Source of the DNA: Dioscorea cayenensis subsp. rotundata | Lineage: Eukaryota; Streptophyta; Magnoliopsida; Dioscoreales; Dioscoreaceae | Reading direction: 5' to 3' | Assembly (NCBI RefSeq): GCF_009730915.1 | Contig: NC_052474.1 | Coordinates: 1,585,501 to 1,649,500, forward strand | DNA: 64,000 nucleotides | Shown: positions 24,901-37,544 of the stretch, one piece after another | Layout of the letters: the number at the start of each line of letters is the position of its first letter | Numbering within the stretch: the first letter of the stretch is position 1 | Program-made: the position numbers and the translations under genes | Notes under the pieces: model-generated | Told to the model about the DNA's origin: nothing | Database searches by the model: none | Seen by the model: the letters and a program-made list of their open reading frames with translations, nothing else

Positions 24901-27900
24901 AAGTACACCTTACCTTCATGGAATTCACTTTCAAGGCAGGGATATTCACAAGATCAGAATTGCTAGAAAAGTCAGCTCTCGCTGCACAAGAGCCAAGACT
25001 TCTCTTTTGCAAAAAAGGTTCATTTAAGCAGGCACTTGGTGGGAGAGATTTTATCTCATCTTCCTTTATCTCACGCTCATGAGAGATATGGCACACTTCA
25101 ACCACAGGCTCTGTTTTAACTCCTTCAGCAACCTCATTTTTGGTTGACATCATACTATGGGTAGTTTCCTTCCTGACAACATCAGCATTAAGAAGATTGA
25201 CTGCACCATTGGCATCTGTACCACCAGTAAGGCATGAAATGTTGTCCCCATGGCATTCTAGCTGACGTTGCTCTTCATTTTGGTTTGTAAATGCCACCTG
25301 ATGTAAACTGGATGCAGAATAGCTACTTGAGGATAACAGGTGGCGAGTAGACACACTAGTTGCTTTTTGAAGGACAGCATCCTTTCCACCAGTCTCCCCT
25401 GAAAACATCTTTGATGGCATTTCTACATCATCAGATACATCAAATGTAGCATTTGGAGCTAAAGCTGCTTTACTTTCAGCATTTTCAGAAAATGAATCAA
25501 GGCTGGAACTGACACTTAATAGGTTACTTGATTCACTGGCTGCATGTTGCAGATCATCACATGCTCCACTCTTGTATATAGGATGAACATCGGCCACATT
25601 GAAAGAACAGCAATCAGTTTCATCTCTCATGAGCTTGACAGCAGTGTAACCACCATCTACATTTGACCCCATGACTGATGTGGACCTATTGAAGTGCATA
25701 CAGGATGAACAGGGAGCAGAACACACGTTGCACGTCCCAGATTCTACTCTTTTACAATAACTTTTCTTCATAACCATGTATTTTTGCTCAACTGGAAGTG
25801 TAACCTATAACATAAGGAAATTAACAAAATAATAGATTGCCATATTTTATGCTCCATGTAAGAGAACACATATGATTGATGCATGTGCAGATGCAAGCCC
25901 CACTATTGCAAGAGTTCTATATGAATGCCCTAACATAAAAAAATAGGTGAACAACAGTCCCCACAATAAGCAATGGCACAAACACATATGAAGAATTCTA
26001 CTTTTTTTAATTTATTTCCTTCAAGAAAACCAACATACAAACCCAATCACTGACCAAATTCTGAGGATTTGACACCATGAGTAACATAACAAAGGTCGCA
26101 TCTGCAGAAGCCAACCGTTAGAACAAGAGATATGGAAGCTTACCTCACTTAAAATATCAGGTAAAGACTGAAAGAGAATGTTTGGTTGGGGGATATAGGT
26201 ATCGCGTTACAAAAAAAAAAATTTCAATTTTGAGTCCAAGGGAAAACTTTTATCAAAGTTGACCTAAGTTTGACTTAATTAATACTAATCAAAATTAAAT
26301 ATTTTCGGATTAAAAATCTAGTTTTCTATATAAACATAAGTGCTTATTCATATTAATATTTTTGAGATTAATTAGGTTTATAAGATGTTATAAGATGTTT
26401 CAGTGGGGGAATAGTGCTTATCCCCCAACCAAACACGGCCTACAACTCAGATTTCAAGACTCTTTAAAACCAAGGATCTAGAAAACAGAAAGTTTGTATT
26501 GTTCAAAGTGCTTACTAAGGAACATGTATCAAATTAAAAAATTGGAGACAACTAGGGTAAGCATTGGGAAAAAAAAAAGAGAATGCTTGTTTCACCAAAA
26601 ATGATACACACATGCACGCACACAAACACACACAAAAGGTTTTAAACTTCAAGATAGATTCGAAACTTGTCTTTCTTTCCACATGGTAATCATTTGAAGT
26701 AAAAAAATGAAAGCACCTACATGTTGTCAAGGAGAAAAGGAAACCATCATTTTCTTTGTAACTCTTTCAGTGCAAGTTTCTCGCTGATCTAGTTTTGATC
26801 CAAAGTATCAGTAATGATTGCAATGTACACCATTTTCCCATCAAGAGTATTTAAAAGGAAATGCTAAACGCTTTCAATCAAATGCAGCATATTGTTTATT
26901 TACTGCCTCCACCTAGGAGAAAAGGAAAGCTAGTAACGACAAATCATATCATGATGCATACTAACAATGATAAACTTTTGAGCAAAAACTAGATCCGCCC
27001 ACTAAATGCTTGTGTTACTTCACCACCATTATTTGGAAACTATTATAAATTAAAATTTTAAGTGAAAAATTTATACTGTATCAGCCTTAAAAGATATAAT
27101 GCCAAAGACACTTATTATATTCATTTTTCCTCTTGAACAAAAGTTCATGAAATAATGTGATAAAACCCACAAAAATTGTCATTCAGGAAGTTTGCCTGCA
27201 ATTCATCTTCCACATATACACAACCTTCAACACAAGAAAAGAAGTCCAAGAGAATCCACGACTACATGAAAAATCAAATAAATAACCGTAAGATGGAAGC
27301 AAATTTGACAAAACTTCATACTAAGATTTGGAAGACCAAGAAAATTACCAGGTTTTTGTTATCCTAAGACTGAAATAAGTGACACTACAGAAATCTGACC
27401 TGCACACAGCCAAAAAGTATAAGGTTTACACAATTTTTCAAGAGGTTTACACAATTTTTTAAGAACTTCACAAATCCCTTGAGAGGATCAACTACATGCA
27501 AGAACTAATTTTGTGACAGTTACCTGTTATAGCTTTGGCCAAAATTACACATCAAAAGTATATCTGAGTGACATAAATTGAGTAGCTACGGTTAAATAAT
27601 GCATGTGACGTTAGTTTAGATGTGCCAGTCCATAAATTTGACTGCATACAATATCTATTCTTGCATGAATTAATTTTTTCAGGCTACAATTATGTACATT
27701 GATTTCGAATTCATGAAGCACCAAAACATGCCTATAAAACAAAACCAGAACATTCAGGTAAGCCAGAATTGAAGATTTAGTTCAGAGCACGCATATAAAT
27801 ATCAAATCATTTCAACATTCATTAAAACAAATCTCTACAAGGATTTTGTTTATTAGTATGCATTACGCAGTCAGTTATCCCAGCTGGAGGACAACATGAA

Positions 27901-29663
27901 AAGAGGACTTTACTATGGTAATAAACCTGTGTTTGCAACGACAAAGTAAAATTTATTCCTTACAAACTCCAACTTACTATTAACTGATTTAATCAGGGTC
28001 TACATAACTGCATATGCTTGCAAATCAGGATCTACATATTCACACAGGCACTATACAAAATTGGAATTAATCTTTTTGGGAAAATATATATTAATGCAAG
28101 CGGGAAATATCACAAGCCACAACAGAATGATCAGCATAAAACAAATAAAAACATGCAGTTCCATGGATATAATGAATTCTAGTTAGCCAAGGAAGAGTTC
28201 ACAATTATCTTGCTTTAAACCAAAACAAAAGTACATACCAGAGATCACCATTGTCTCAGTAAATTTTCATCATTGACTAGCAATTTTTACAAATTTAATA
28301 CCATTAATAAGGAAAAGAGTGCTCACAATCTGCAATAGTAAATTATATTTACTTATGTGTTTACCTCAATATTGAGTTAAGAAAAATTTAAAAAAATTAA
28401 CAGTGAAAAACCTCTTGAACCAACATATATTAGCTGGCATGGAACTACAATATTGTCAAAATTATGAAAAGATCCAATTTGTGATTCCACATGCATGAAA
28501 TGCACAATAAGAAAAGAGCGTAAGGCTTTTTTAGGATAATAATCTAATGTTGCCAACTCTATGCTCACATTGTCCAAACCTACAAGAAAAAAATACAGAA
28601 TTTCTATCTCTTTTACCCACAAAGTTCACATAATGTCATTCAAACACATGGACTACCCAAGCAAACTTAATGCATCACCTTTCTCCTGATATCTATCAGG
28701 GAACTAAAATGATCCTCACCTTATTTAGTGTGCTTTTAGTGAAAAACACTTAACCTATTACAACTTTAAAATGCATCCAAACCTACATATGCATGAGTGA
28801 ATAACCTTTTGAGTACTGCATATTTAGGGCAGAGAAAGACTAGCAACATAATCTTATGAGCGTTTATTTATTTTATTTTTTTTTGAAATTATACCTATAC
28901 TTATACATGTATCATTGTAATAAGTGAAAACAAGATGGACTTTAACAGCTTTCCAAGAAACTATTTCAGAAAATCATTTCAAAAGATAGTGAGATATTTA
29001 CCGAATTTCATCCCCTGGAACTCAAGGTCTGACTCATCCACAGGCCCTTGGATGCGACAACTCCCTTCCAGAACTGGTGTGATCTAAAAAACAAATAGGA
29101 ACCACATAAATTACCATATTCTGTGAGGAAGCACTAGACGAATCAACAAAACACCAGAGACCACCCCTACTGTTAACTATAAAATCAATAGAGGAATAAT
29201 ACATAGACATGAAGAAGTAGTAGTAGCTAAGCAAGAAAACACTTCATCCACTCCACCGGTAGAATCATAAGGAGTGAGATCAAAACCAGAGAAATCCACA
29301 AACTGCAGGAAAAAAAAAATACTGGAACTAAATACTAAAGTTAAATCGTCAAAGAAGACAAAACCCCCTAATTTTCACTTCCACCATCGTCTCCATCAAT
29401 CGTCTAATCAACTAAAAACCGCCACAGATCCCCGCAACACAGCCCCATGAGACTACTCTCATCATCAAGAAACAACCACTACTTACAAAATAAGGAAAAA
29501 CCAAACCGATTGCCAAATCACGATTGATCAAACAAGAGCACGAATTCCAAACCCTAGAAAAAAAAAAGGCGGCAAAGAAGTCATCGTTGCATGCCTCGGG
29601 GTTAGGAATCTTTTGGGCGAGGTCGTACAGTTCTTTGATGCTCTTCTCGCTGCGTTTCTTCAT
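18922..29663 (-). CDS. AIPP2/PAIPP2-like PHD-finger transcriptional repressor
   Basis: Resembles Arabidopsis AIPP2/PAIPP2. Those are PHD proteins of the BAH-PHD-CPL2 complex, which reads unmodified H3K4 and H3K27me3 and represses flowering genes. Exons from the 5' end: 29595-29663, 29002-29083, 24914-25804, 24463-24817, 24122-24207, 23486-24021, 22909-23368, 21987-22794, 21637-21867, 21426-21550, 20868-21310, 19821-19950, 18922-19740. This gives about 1,670 residues. The N-terminus is SIKELYDLAQKIPNPE then ITPVLEGSCRIQGP. A Cys cluster CNVCSAPCSSC follows at about 66. The PHD finger (CDICGDAGREE, CGRCSDGAEH, YCMR, WLCEEC) is at about 468-515, and a zinc knuckle CQKCNETGHATQHC near 920. The AIPP2-type SPOC-like domain (YIWQGDFEVLG, QAHLSTCASPKVLEV, LFFLWGVFRGR) is at about 1090-1240. 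Exons of 355, 460 and 819 nt each carry one extra base. Introns 1 and 7 appear to be GC-AG. Exon 2 to exon 3 phases do not match, so a small exon is probably missing from this list. Confidence 0.85.
25805..29001 (-). other. Large (3.2 kb) intron of the AIPP2-like gene
   Basis: AT-rich DNA between exons 2 and 3 as listed. It contains a MITE-like inverted-repeat element (26179-26435). It probably also holds an unrecognised small exon, because exon 2 leaves one base over while exon 3 starts in phase 0. An open stretch at 28377-28622 was considered and rejected. Confidence 0.5.
26179..26435. mobile_element. MITE-like element with 17-bp perfect terminal inverted repeats
   Basis: TGTTTGGTTGGGGGATA at 26179-26195 is an exact reverse complement of TATCCCCCAACCAAACA at 26419-26435. 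The 257-bp interior is AT-rich and non-coding. Size and ends fit a small non-autonomous DNA transposon. No clear target-site duplication was found, so the superfamily is open. It lies within the large intron of the AIPP2-like gene. Confidence 0.65.
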
Positions 29664-30160
29664 CCTCCGACGAGAAACAAGATCAGCTTCAATCAGACTA
29701 TAGCGCGGGTCATCACGTCCACCGCCGGAACAATCAGAGCTAGGGTTTCAAGCTTCCTATAAGAAGGAATTGATCAGAGAGAGTGGGAGACAAGGAGAAT
29801 GGGAGCAATTGGGATGGCGATGTCGAGCGCTGGAGAAGGGTTCATCGGGCGGCGAATTGGGGCGGATCTGGGCGGCGCGAGGAGCTCAGGAGAAGGCTTG
29901 GATGGGAATCCATGGCGCAAAGACGAGGGAGACGAGGAAGCGAGACATGCGTGTGAGTGAGGACCCTTTCTCTCTCTATCTAATTTCAGGAAGCGTTTAA
30001 AAAAAATAAATAAATAAATAAAAATAAATGACGGGTTTTTTTGAAATTTGAGAGTTGGCACGTGCGAGGAGCGTGTGCTGGGGGATGGGGAGTGAGAGGA
30101 CATTGGAGCGTTGAGCGGTGCCGTTGGACCTGAGGCTAATGAGATGATGCCACGTGGTCT
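29664..30160 (-). promoter_or_regulatory. 5' UTR and promoter of the AIPP2-like gene with two G-boxes
   Basis: Upstream of the minus-strand start at 29663. AAACCCTA (minus strand, 29741-29748) is a telo-box-like motif in the probable 5' UTR. CACGTG G-box cores occur at 30059-30064 and 30151-30156, the second as CCACGTGG. G-boxes bind bZIP and bHLH factors; use by this gene is inference. Confidence 0.45.
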
Positions 30161-33100
30161 TGATGATGAGATTTCATTTTGCAGATAAATCCCTGACTCA
30201 TGTCTTATTTACCTTGTTACATTAATTTTTTTTCTGAAAATTGTTTCAACTCAGTCCTTGGTAAAAAAAAAAATACATATATGTCCTGATTTTATTTTTT
30301 ATTCCATTTATTCTGAACATTCTTTTCTTCTTTTGTTGGGCTCTGCTTTTTCAACGCTATCTTTTTTTTTTTTTTAATCTTTTTACTATGCATTTGTTTA
30401 AGGTTGCTGATCATTTTTGGGTTGGGCGGTGAGTCTTTGGTTTTTCCTTCAATCCATCTTTGTTTTAATAGTTTAGGAGGAAAATATAATTATATATTAT
30501 TCATAAAATTCCATGTAACTGCTCTTTTAAAAAAAATATATATATGATTTTTCTTTTAATATAAATAGGTGCCAAATACTACAACTTAATAAAAAGTTAA
30601 TATTCCTGCACAAACATGGAGTAAATTTAATAATCACATTTGTTTCTATTTTGTGATTTTGTGTAGATTTTGAGGTTAGACTTAGTGTTTTTTTTAAATA
30701 AACATTATATACAAGAGATTTTGTGCTAATAGACGATGAGGCTATGAGTATTCAAAATAACTTTTTTTTATTAAATAAATACTCCTTCTGATATTTTTTA
30801 CTTATCAATTTTAGTTAAATCACATAGATTTTAAAAAATTAGTTAAATTTAGTTGATAATCTAAAATTTATAAAAACTATACTCCATCCGTTTCTTTTTA
30901 TTTCTCCTTGTTATTTTTTTACTTGTCCATTTACCAAATTTATGAAACATTAATTTTTTTAATTTATATTTTATATTTAATATTTCTCTCCAATTTCTAA
31001 TAAATTATACTTAACTACATGTTTTTAAAATATTTTTAAATTGGTAGTAAACTTTAAAAATTAATATAATCTTTATAAAAATTAAAATGTCAACAAAAAT
31101 TGAGAACAGATTTTCTTAATCAATGTGACTTATCAGAATGGACAAGTAAAAAACTGAAAAGAGTACATCAATTTTTATTTATATATAAATAACAATAAAA
31201 AGATATATACAAATATAAAACAAACTCGATAAGTACTTGTGTACTTATTATATATATATATTAAGTTTCAATCACATGTTTTTATCAAAATAAACCCTCA
31301 ACATAGAAATCTGATGTGAATAGGCCTCAATGCAAGTTTCTGATTAAATATATATATATATATATATATAAATCTTAAAAAAAAACCCGTTTAAATTACA
31401 GGCTAATTGAGTTGTTCTCGTCCTTGTTTTGGATTTACTGTCTATATTCAAACAGCAAGGACAGCTGCCCCCCAATAATATCCGTACACACGTCACTTCC
31501 ACAGTTGCCAAAAATGATTTACTTGAAAACACAAATCACAAGGCAAAATTAAAGGTCAAGATCTCCCAAAAGATTTACACGCTGTTCGTAAGCAAGCAGC
31601 GGATTCACCCAACCGAGAATGGCGGTGGGAGGAGATCTCGGGGAGCCTGCTTTTTAATGTGCGAGCGAGTGGCACGTGCGATACCTCGTGATTCGTGCAA
31701 ATACGATTCTAGGCCCACGACCGTCCGATTAGCGGACCACTTTGACATAATAACACTAAAGTACTCGAATATTATCTTATTTCGAAACAAGGACTTGAAG
31801 ATTTTTTTATTTTTTTTCCTTGCTTTCTTTTTTTTTATTAAAATATATATTTATACATATGATTATTTTTGTTTAGCCCCTCAATCACGTTTTCCTTCTG
31901 GAAGGTTCTTATGGAGGGAAACATGGCATGAGAGAGAGAACTCGTTTTTCTCGGACGGGCGGGGACAAGATCGCTGTCGTACTACTCAACGAAAATGCCA
32001 CGTCATCGTCTTGTTCATTGCTCTTGAAAAAGTTAGGTCCCCATAAATTATATAGAAAAGAGAGTGCTCTATACTATTCAAAGATCAAATGAGCATCTTT
32101 CTTTCTTTGTGTCTTTCTTGTTTTATTATTATTATTGTTATTTACTAATTTTACTTTTTCGTTTTTTTTTTATTTTATTTTTAGGTATGGTTTTGATCAT
32201 GGATGTGATTTATTCTAGTCTTCAAAGTTCAGTGATGTTTGATTTTTTACTTGTTTAATTGTTGTTGTTTTTTTGTTTTCATGGTAAGTTTTGCAATTTT
32301 TCATTATGTCAAAGTTAAACCATTAAAAAAACATTCAAATTTAATTCACTTGAATACAGGTTAGGTAAAGGCATATCTAAAATTAGTATTTATTAGCCAA
32401 ACATAAATGTATTAACTAACAAAGTATTCGTTCAAAGTAATAAACATTTGCATAACATAAAGGTTCAAATTTATATCCTCACATCATCTAAAAAAACACA
32501 TGAATATATCCTAAAATGCTTTTAGTATTTTGTTTTAAACTGATGTAATTTAGAGTTTGTTTTTTCTAAGATATTGATGGGTCAAAAATCTAAAAAAACA
32601 CTAAATACGTTGGAAACATTGGTTCATGTTCATAAAGTTGGGATTCAATTTTTAATACCTATTTAAATAAGTAAATATTTCACAATATTTTATCAATCAT
32701 TCTTGAAAATTAGTTTTATTAAGACTTGAAAACTATATATTGTCATATGAGTTTTCATGAAATATTTCCTTTACATATAATTTTCAATAACAAAAATCTA
32801 TGTTCACATATCATAAAAATCAACAAATTATAATTGTCTTAATTAAAAATAACAAAGGAAGAATTAATTAAACTCGTTGATTATATCATTATTTACATAT
32901 TATTAAAAACCAACAAATTGTAATTGTCATAATTAAAAATAATAGAGGAAGAGTTAATTAAACTAGTCTATTATATCATTATTTCATGTTCATTATCTGT
33001 TTAATGAAAAACTCTATTTAAAAAACAAGCTTTTTAATAATTTTTTTTTTTCTTTCTAGAGTTTTCCTTGCATCTTTTTCTTTTGATGGAAAAAGCCTAG

Positions 33101-35216
33101 CAATCTTTTCCTTTTCATTTTAGCTTGTGTTTGTGGTCTTGACTTCCTTCTCTTTAACTCATATATGCTTATTTATCATCTCTCACTAGTCACTATATAT
33201 ATATATTAAGATATATATATTCATGCATGACAGTGCTAGTGTCATTCTCAATCAACGTAGTGTCTCACTTACATGCACTATTGTGCATGAAAATAGAAAA
33301 AAAAAAGCCAAGTGCTGAGTGCTAGAGAAGTTGGTTTCATTTGATGTTCATCATGAAGTGACCCTTGAGTGCACGTAAGGAGCTAATTAAAGCCACAAAA
33401 CCAAGTTAATTAAAAGATCAACTTCTTGATAATTCATAAAAGGCATTTTAATTTGAAATTTCAAGCAAAGGTATATATATCTTGTAAATGAGAAAGTTGA
33501 AAATTATCTCAACATTGAGTATTGTGATTCTTGTTTCTAAGTAATTGTTTATATTATAAGCTCATTATGGATTTTGTTGTTGTTTTTTTTAATAAAATAA
33601 ATAAATAAATTTTATTAATTATCAATGGGGGGAAATCCTGTGCATCAGTATTAATGCATTGTTTAATTTATACATATTTATATTTATATATTTAGCCATC
33701 CTTTTGTGTGCCTTTTTTCTTAATTAAAGCAGATAAAAGATGTTGATTATTATGATTATTAATCCTTCATTAATTAGGGCGAAAAAGATAATCTTATACT
33801 TAAAGAATTTTTTTTAATTGTTTAAGATAGATTAACATCTTTAACTTGAATATATATTTTTGTTAATTTGTTTTTATACTTCAGGTATAATTTTTATTAT
33901 TTAAAATTATAGAACAATTATAATTCATCCATTTTATAACATAAAAAATGATGGTAATGCAAGACTAATAGAAAAAGACAGCTGGACCAAAAATAGAACA
34001 TGTAAAACTTTTATACTAAATATTGATAAAATAAATATTAAAGCACAAGTAAAAATGAGTGATAATTTAAAATATCCTTTTTTTATTAATTTTTATTGAA
34101 TTAAAGGCATGGAATAATCAAAAATTTATCTACCATTTTTCCCCCACATTAATCCTTAGATATAATTTGGTGTTTATTTATGAAAAAAATCCTTAAAAGC
34201 AGTCAAGATTTTGGGCAAAATTCAAGTACAACCCTAAATGAGAAATCAAGAGGAAGGCTAATATGGAAAGCCCTCATTGGAAACTTAAAAAGAAGTATAA
34301 AAAGATATGCAACATTGAAATAAATTTTCTTTAGAAATTTCAATAAAGTTGTTTGTTAGATGAAGACATTAATTAATATAGTCAAAGTCTTAAACAAAAT
34401 GAATGGTGGGTATTCAAACATCAGCCACACAAACAACTATAGTCAATGTTGAAATATAATGCATGTTAGTTCCATGCAAGTTGCATCATTTCATCAATTC
34501 ACATTTTAAATTGGAAGCTCACTGTTTGCTTCTATATATAAGGTAAGGACAAGATGGTCATCAAAATCACAATTCAAGGTTGTGTTTTATGATTTAGTTC
34601 TACTTCCAATCACCTTTCATGGCTTTTATTGTTTTCTTTGATGATTTTGTCCATTCAATTTTTAAATTCTTCATTGGTCTATTTTCAACGATTACATAAA
34701 CAATATGATCTCATTTGACATTAATCATTCCATTCATATAAGTTTCATATGATTTAGTATGTTTTTATTGTTCGTAATTATGAGTGGCAACTAAATTTTA
34801 ATTCAAATTTGCTTATGATATTGAATTCGTTGTTTTTGTTTTGTAAATTTTAGAATTAAAATTTGAAAAATTTAATTTTGATTCCGGTTTGAGTTCTCAA
34901 GCAGTTTTGATTTGACTTTTATCTCAAAAAGTTAGGTTTCATTTTTTTTTAGTTTTTTTGGTTTCAAATTTTATATCTTAAAATTAAATTGGGCAAATTT
35001 AAACCAAATTTCATATTTATATAAAAAATAAAATAAATTTGTGTATGTTATTTTTTAAAATAATTGGTCCATCTATTTTATTTAGCCAATATTAAACTAT
35101 TGCAAACATGGGTGGGTGGATGATGATTTGCATTTTATAATATATTGTGTTATTAATTAGAATATATATATATATAATGCAATAAAAATTAATTAATCAT
35201 AATATATAAGTAAATT
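30161..35216. other. AT-rich intergenic DNA
   Basis: No gene recognised. The stretch contains poly-T and poly-A tracts, (TA)n runs (for example about 31349-31369) and a 90-bp tandem duplication at 32815-32995. A less AT-rich patch at about 31430-32050 holds an open frame of 205 codons with no recognisable domain; another CACGTG lies near 31674. No tRNA, rRNA or organellar insert was identified. Confidence 0.4.
32815..32995. repeat. Two-copy tandem duplication, period 90 bp
   Basis: CAACAAATTATAATTGTCTT at 32821 recurs as CAACAAATTGTAATTGTCAT at 32911. Both are followed by AATTAAAAATAA, a GGAAGA(A/G)TTAATTAAACT segment and TTATATCATTATTT. The copies differ at scattered sites, so this is an old local duplication. 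Confidence 0.7.
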
Positions 35217-36139
35217 ATTGTATTATATATTATATAATTTTTATTTAAAATTTTAAAAATAGAATGGAAAATCTGTTTGGTTCATGTTCTAAATTTTTAA
35301 TTTGCAAAAATTTTAGCTACAACGTTAAAATTTGAGTTAAAATTTCTCATTTGAAACCACAACCATAAAAAAAAAAAAATAGTCCATGTTCAAACAATTG
35401 ATGTGTTAAGCTCCAAATTGAATTGCTTACTCATAATTATATTGTTTGAATGAGAGATTTTATAATAAAAAATCATAGTTACTAAAAGCTTGTTATCAAT
35501 ATTAACTATTTTTTTAAAATTTAATTTAACTTAGTATATAAATAACGTCACTTCTATGGAAAAGATATTTGATAATGGCTGAGGGAAGTGAGGGATGACT
35601 TTGACCATTCCAAATATTTTTTTGTTTTTTGATTTTTAATTTTTTTTCATAGCCCATTATCTATTTTTATTCGCACTCAAAACGTTTTTTTTTGGGGACA
35701 CGCTTTGTCTACTATAATTAATAAATCAATTGTATTTTTTTTTCTTGTAATTAATTATGATGTTGAGTTGCTGATCAAACTTAAAAGTCAAAATTAGATC
35801 TTAATCCATCCTCTCATCACTTGGCTTTGTGTATACATCCAACAACCATTCAAGATCACAAAAAAGGTGATTGAAATAGAACAACAGACTTTTACAGGTT
35901 GCTTTATGCCCTACCTCATTTTCATTTTGACTTTTTTTTTTTATATAGTTTACTTTCACAAATTATGATAAAAAAATTTCAAATAAAGTATTTAAATAAA
36001 TGTTGACACGTCATATATGTTTAGATTTGAATCGATTTGATATGAAACATTTATTACAGAGATACCATATCTAACAAAAAATACCACTAAAAAAAAATTC
36101 ATATTAATTAGAGATAAAACATTAGGAATAAAAAGCTCT
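35217..36139. repeat. Direct repeat copy A (partner at 39301-40149)
   Basis: About 920 bp closely matching 39301-40149 in the same orientation, 4.1 kb downstream beyond the scaffold gap. Shared landmarks are TCTGTTTGGTTCATGTTCTA, CAAACAATTGATGTGTTAAG, GGACACGCTTTGTCTAC and ATGTTGACACGTCATATATG. This copy has longer homopolymer runs than its partner. Confidence 0.85.
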
Positions 36140-36544
36140 GCGAAAGGGTTATGTTCTTTCTGAATCTGGTTTATCTCCTCACTTGTTCCAATACCCACCA
36201 TGGCCCGTACAGTGCCCAGAGGGTGGCTTTGTTGTACAGCATGCATAAACACTTACTCTTCAGATTCTGGTTCTTTAGTTATTAGTTTCCTTGGTTTAAA
36301 CCAGTGTTTGATTTACCAGATTGCCGGTAAACTTGGTGTGTGGTTGTCATAATTGTGGTTACACTGGCATTGATTACAAAACGATATGCATGAAAACCAC
36401 AGTACCTAGTAAAACTTTGAACTGCGAAACCACTAGATGCTTTAATCAAACACCTAAAACAAGAATGCACACAACCTTGAGAAATGCCGATACAAGTAGA
36501 GGAACATCCCAAGGCATTTTCTCTTATGTTGACATAATCCAATT
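36140..36544. other. Sequence left of the scaffold gap, unidentified
   Basis: The match to the 39301-40149 copy stops at 36139, and this stretch is different. It is less AT-rich. A minus-strand frame runs through it and has no recognisable domain. Function unknown. Confidence 0.3.
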
Positions 36545-37544
36545 NNNNNNNNNNNNNNNNNNNNNNNNNNNNNNNNNNNNNNNNNNNNNNNNNNNNNNNN
36601 NNNNNNNNNNNNNNNNNNNNNNNNNNNNNNNNNNNNNNNNNNNNNNNNNNNNNNNNNNNNNNNNNNNNNNNNNNNNNNNNNNNNNNNNNNNNNNNNNNNN
36701 NNNNNNNNNNNNNNNNNNNNNNNNNNNNNNNNNNNNNNNNNNNNNNNNNNNNNNNNNNNNNNNNNNNNNNNNNNNNNNNNNNNNNNNNNNNNNNNNNNNN
36801 NNNNNNNNNNNNNNNNNNNNNNNNNNNNNNNNNNNNNNNNNNNNNNNNNNNNNNNNNNNNNNNNNNNNNNNNNNNNNNNNNNNNNNNNNNNNNNNNNNNN
36901 NNNNNNNNNNNNNNNNNNNNNNNNNNNNNNNNNNNNNNNNNNNNNNNNNNNNNNNNNNNNNNNNNNNNNNNNNNNNNNNNNNNNNNNNNNNNNNNNNNNN
37001 NNNNNNNNNNNNNNNNNNNNNNNNNNNNNNNNNNNNNNNNNNNNNNNNNNNNNNNNNNNNNNNNNNNNNNNNNNNNNNNNNNNNNNNNNNNNNNNNNNNN
37101 NNNNNNNNNNNNNNNNNNNNNNNNNNNNNNNNNNNNNNNNNNNNNNNNNNNNNNNNNNNNNNNNNNNNNNNNNNNNNNNNNNNNNNNNNNNNNNNNNNNN
37201 NNNNNNNNNNNNNNNNNNNNNNNNNNNNNNNNNNNNNNNNNNNNNNNNNNNNNNNNNNNNNNNNNNNNNNNNNNNNNNNNNNNNNNNNNNNNNNNNNNNN
37301 NNNNNNNNNNNNNNNNNNNNNNNNNNNNNNNNNNNNNNNNNNNNNNNNNNNNNNNNNNNNNNNNNNNNNNNNNNNNNNNNNNNNNNNNNNNNNNNNNNNN
37401 NNNNNNNNNNNNNNNNNNNNNNNNNNNNNNNNNNNNNNNNNNNNNNNNNNNNNNNNNNNNNNNNNNNNNNNNNNNNNNNNNNNNNNNNNNNNNNNNNNNN
37501 NNNNNNNNNNNNNNNNNNNNNNNNNNNNNNNNNNNNNNNNNNNN
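36545..37544. other. Scaffold gap of exactly 1000 N
   Basis: A run of undetermined bases of round length, the usual mark of an arbitrary gap between two contigs. True distance and contig order are unknown. Any open frame crossing it is meaningless. Confidence 0.99.

Noticed and set aside
28377-28622. Open frame starting after TTTCTTGTAG as the missing exon of the AIPP2-like gene
   Set aside because: It joins exon 2 in phase, but its product (GLDNVSIELATL and on) resembles no AIPP2 homologue and its 3' border does not join exon 3 in phase.
31429-32046. 205-codon plus-strand frame in intergenic DNA
   Set aside because: No domain, no start context or splice evidence, and it crosses AT-rich tracts.
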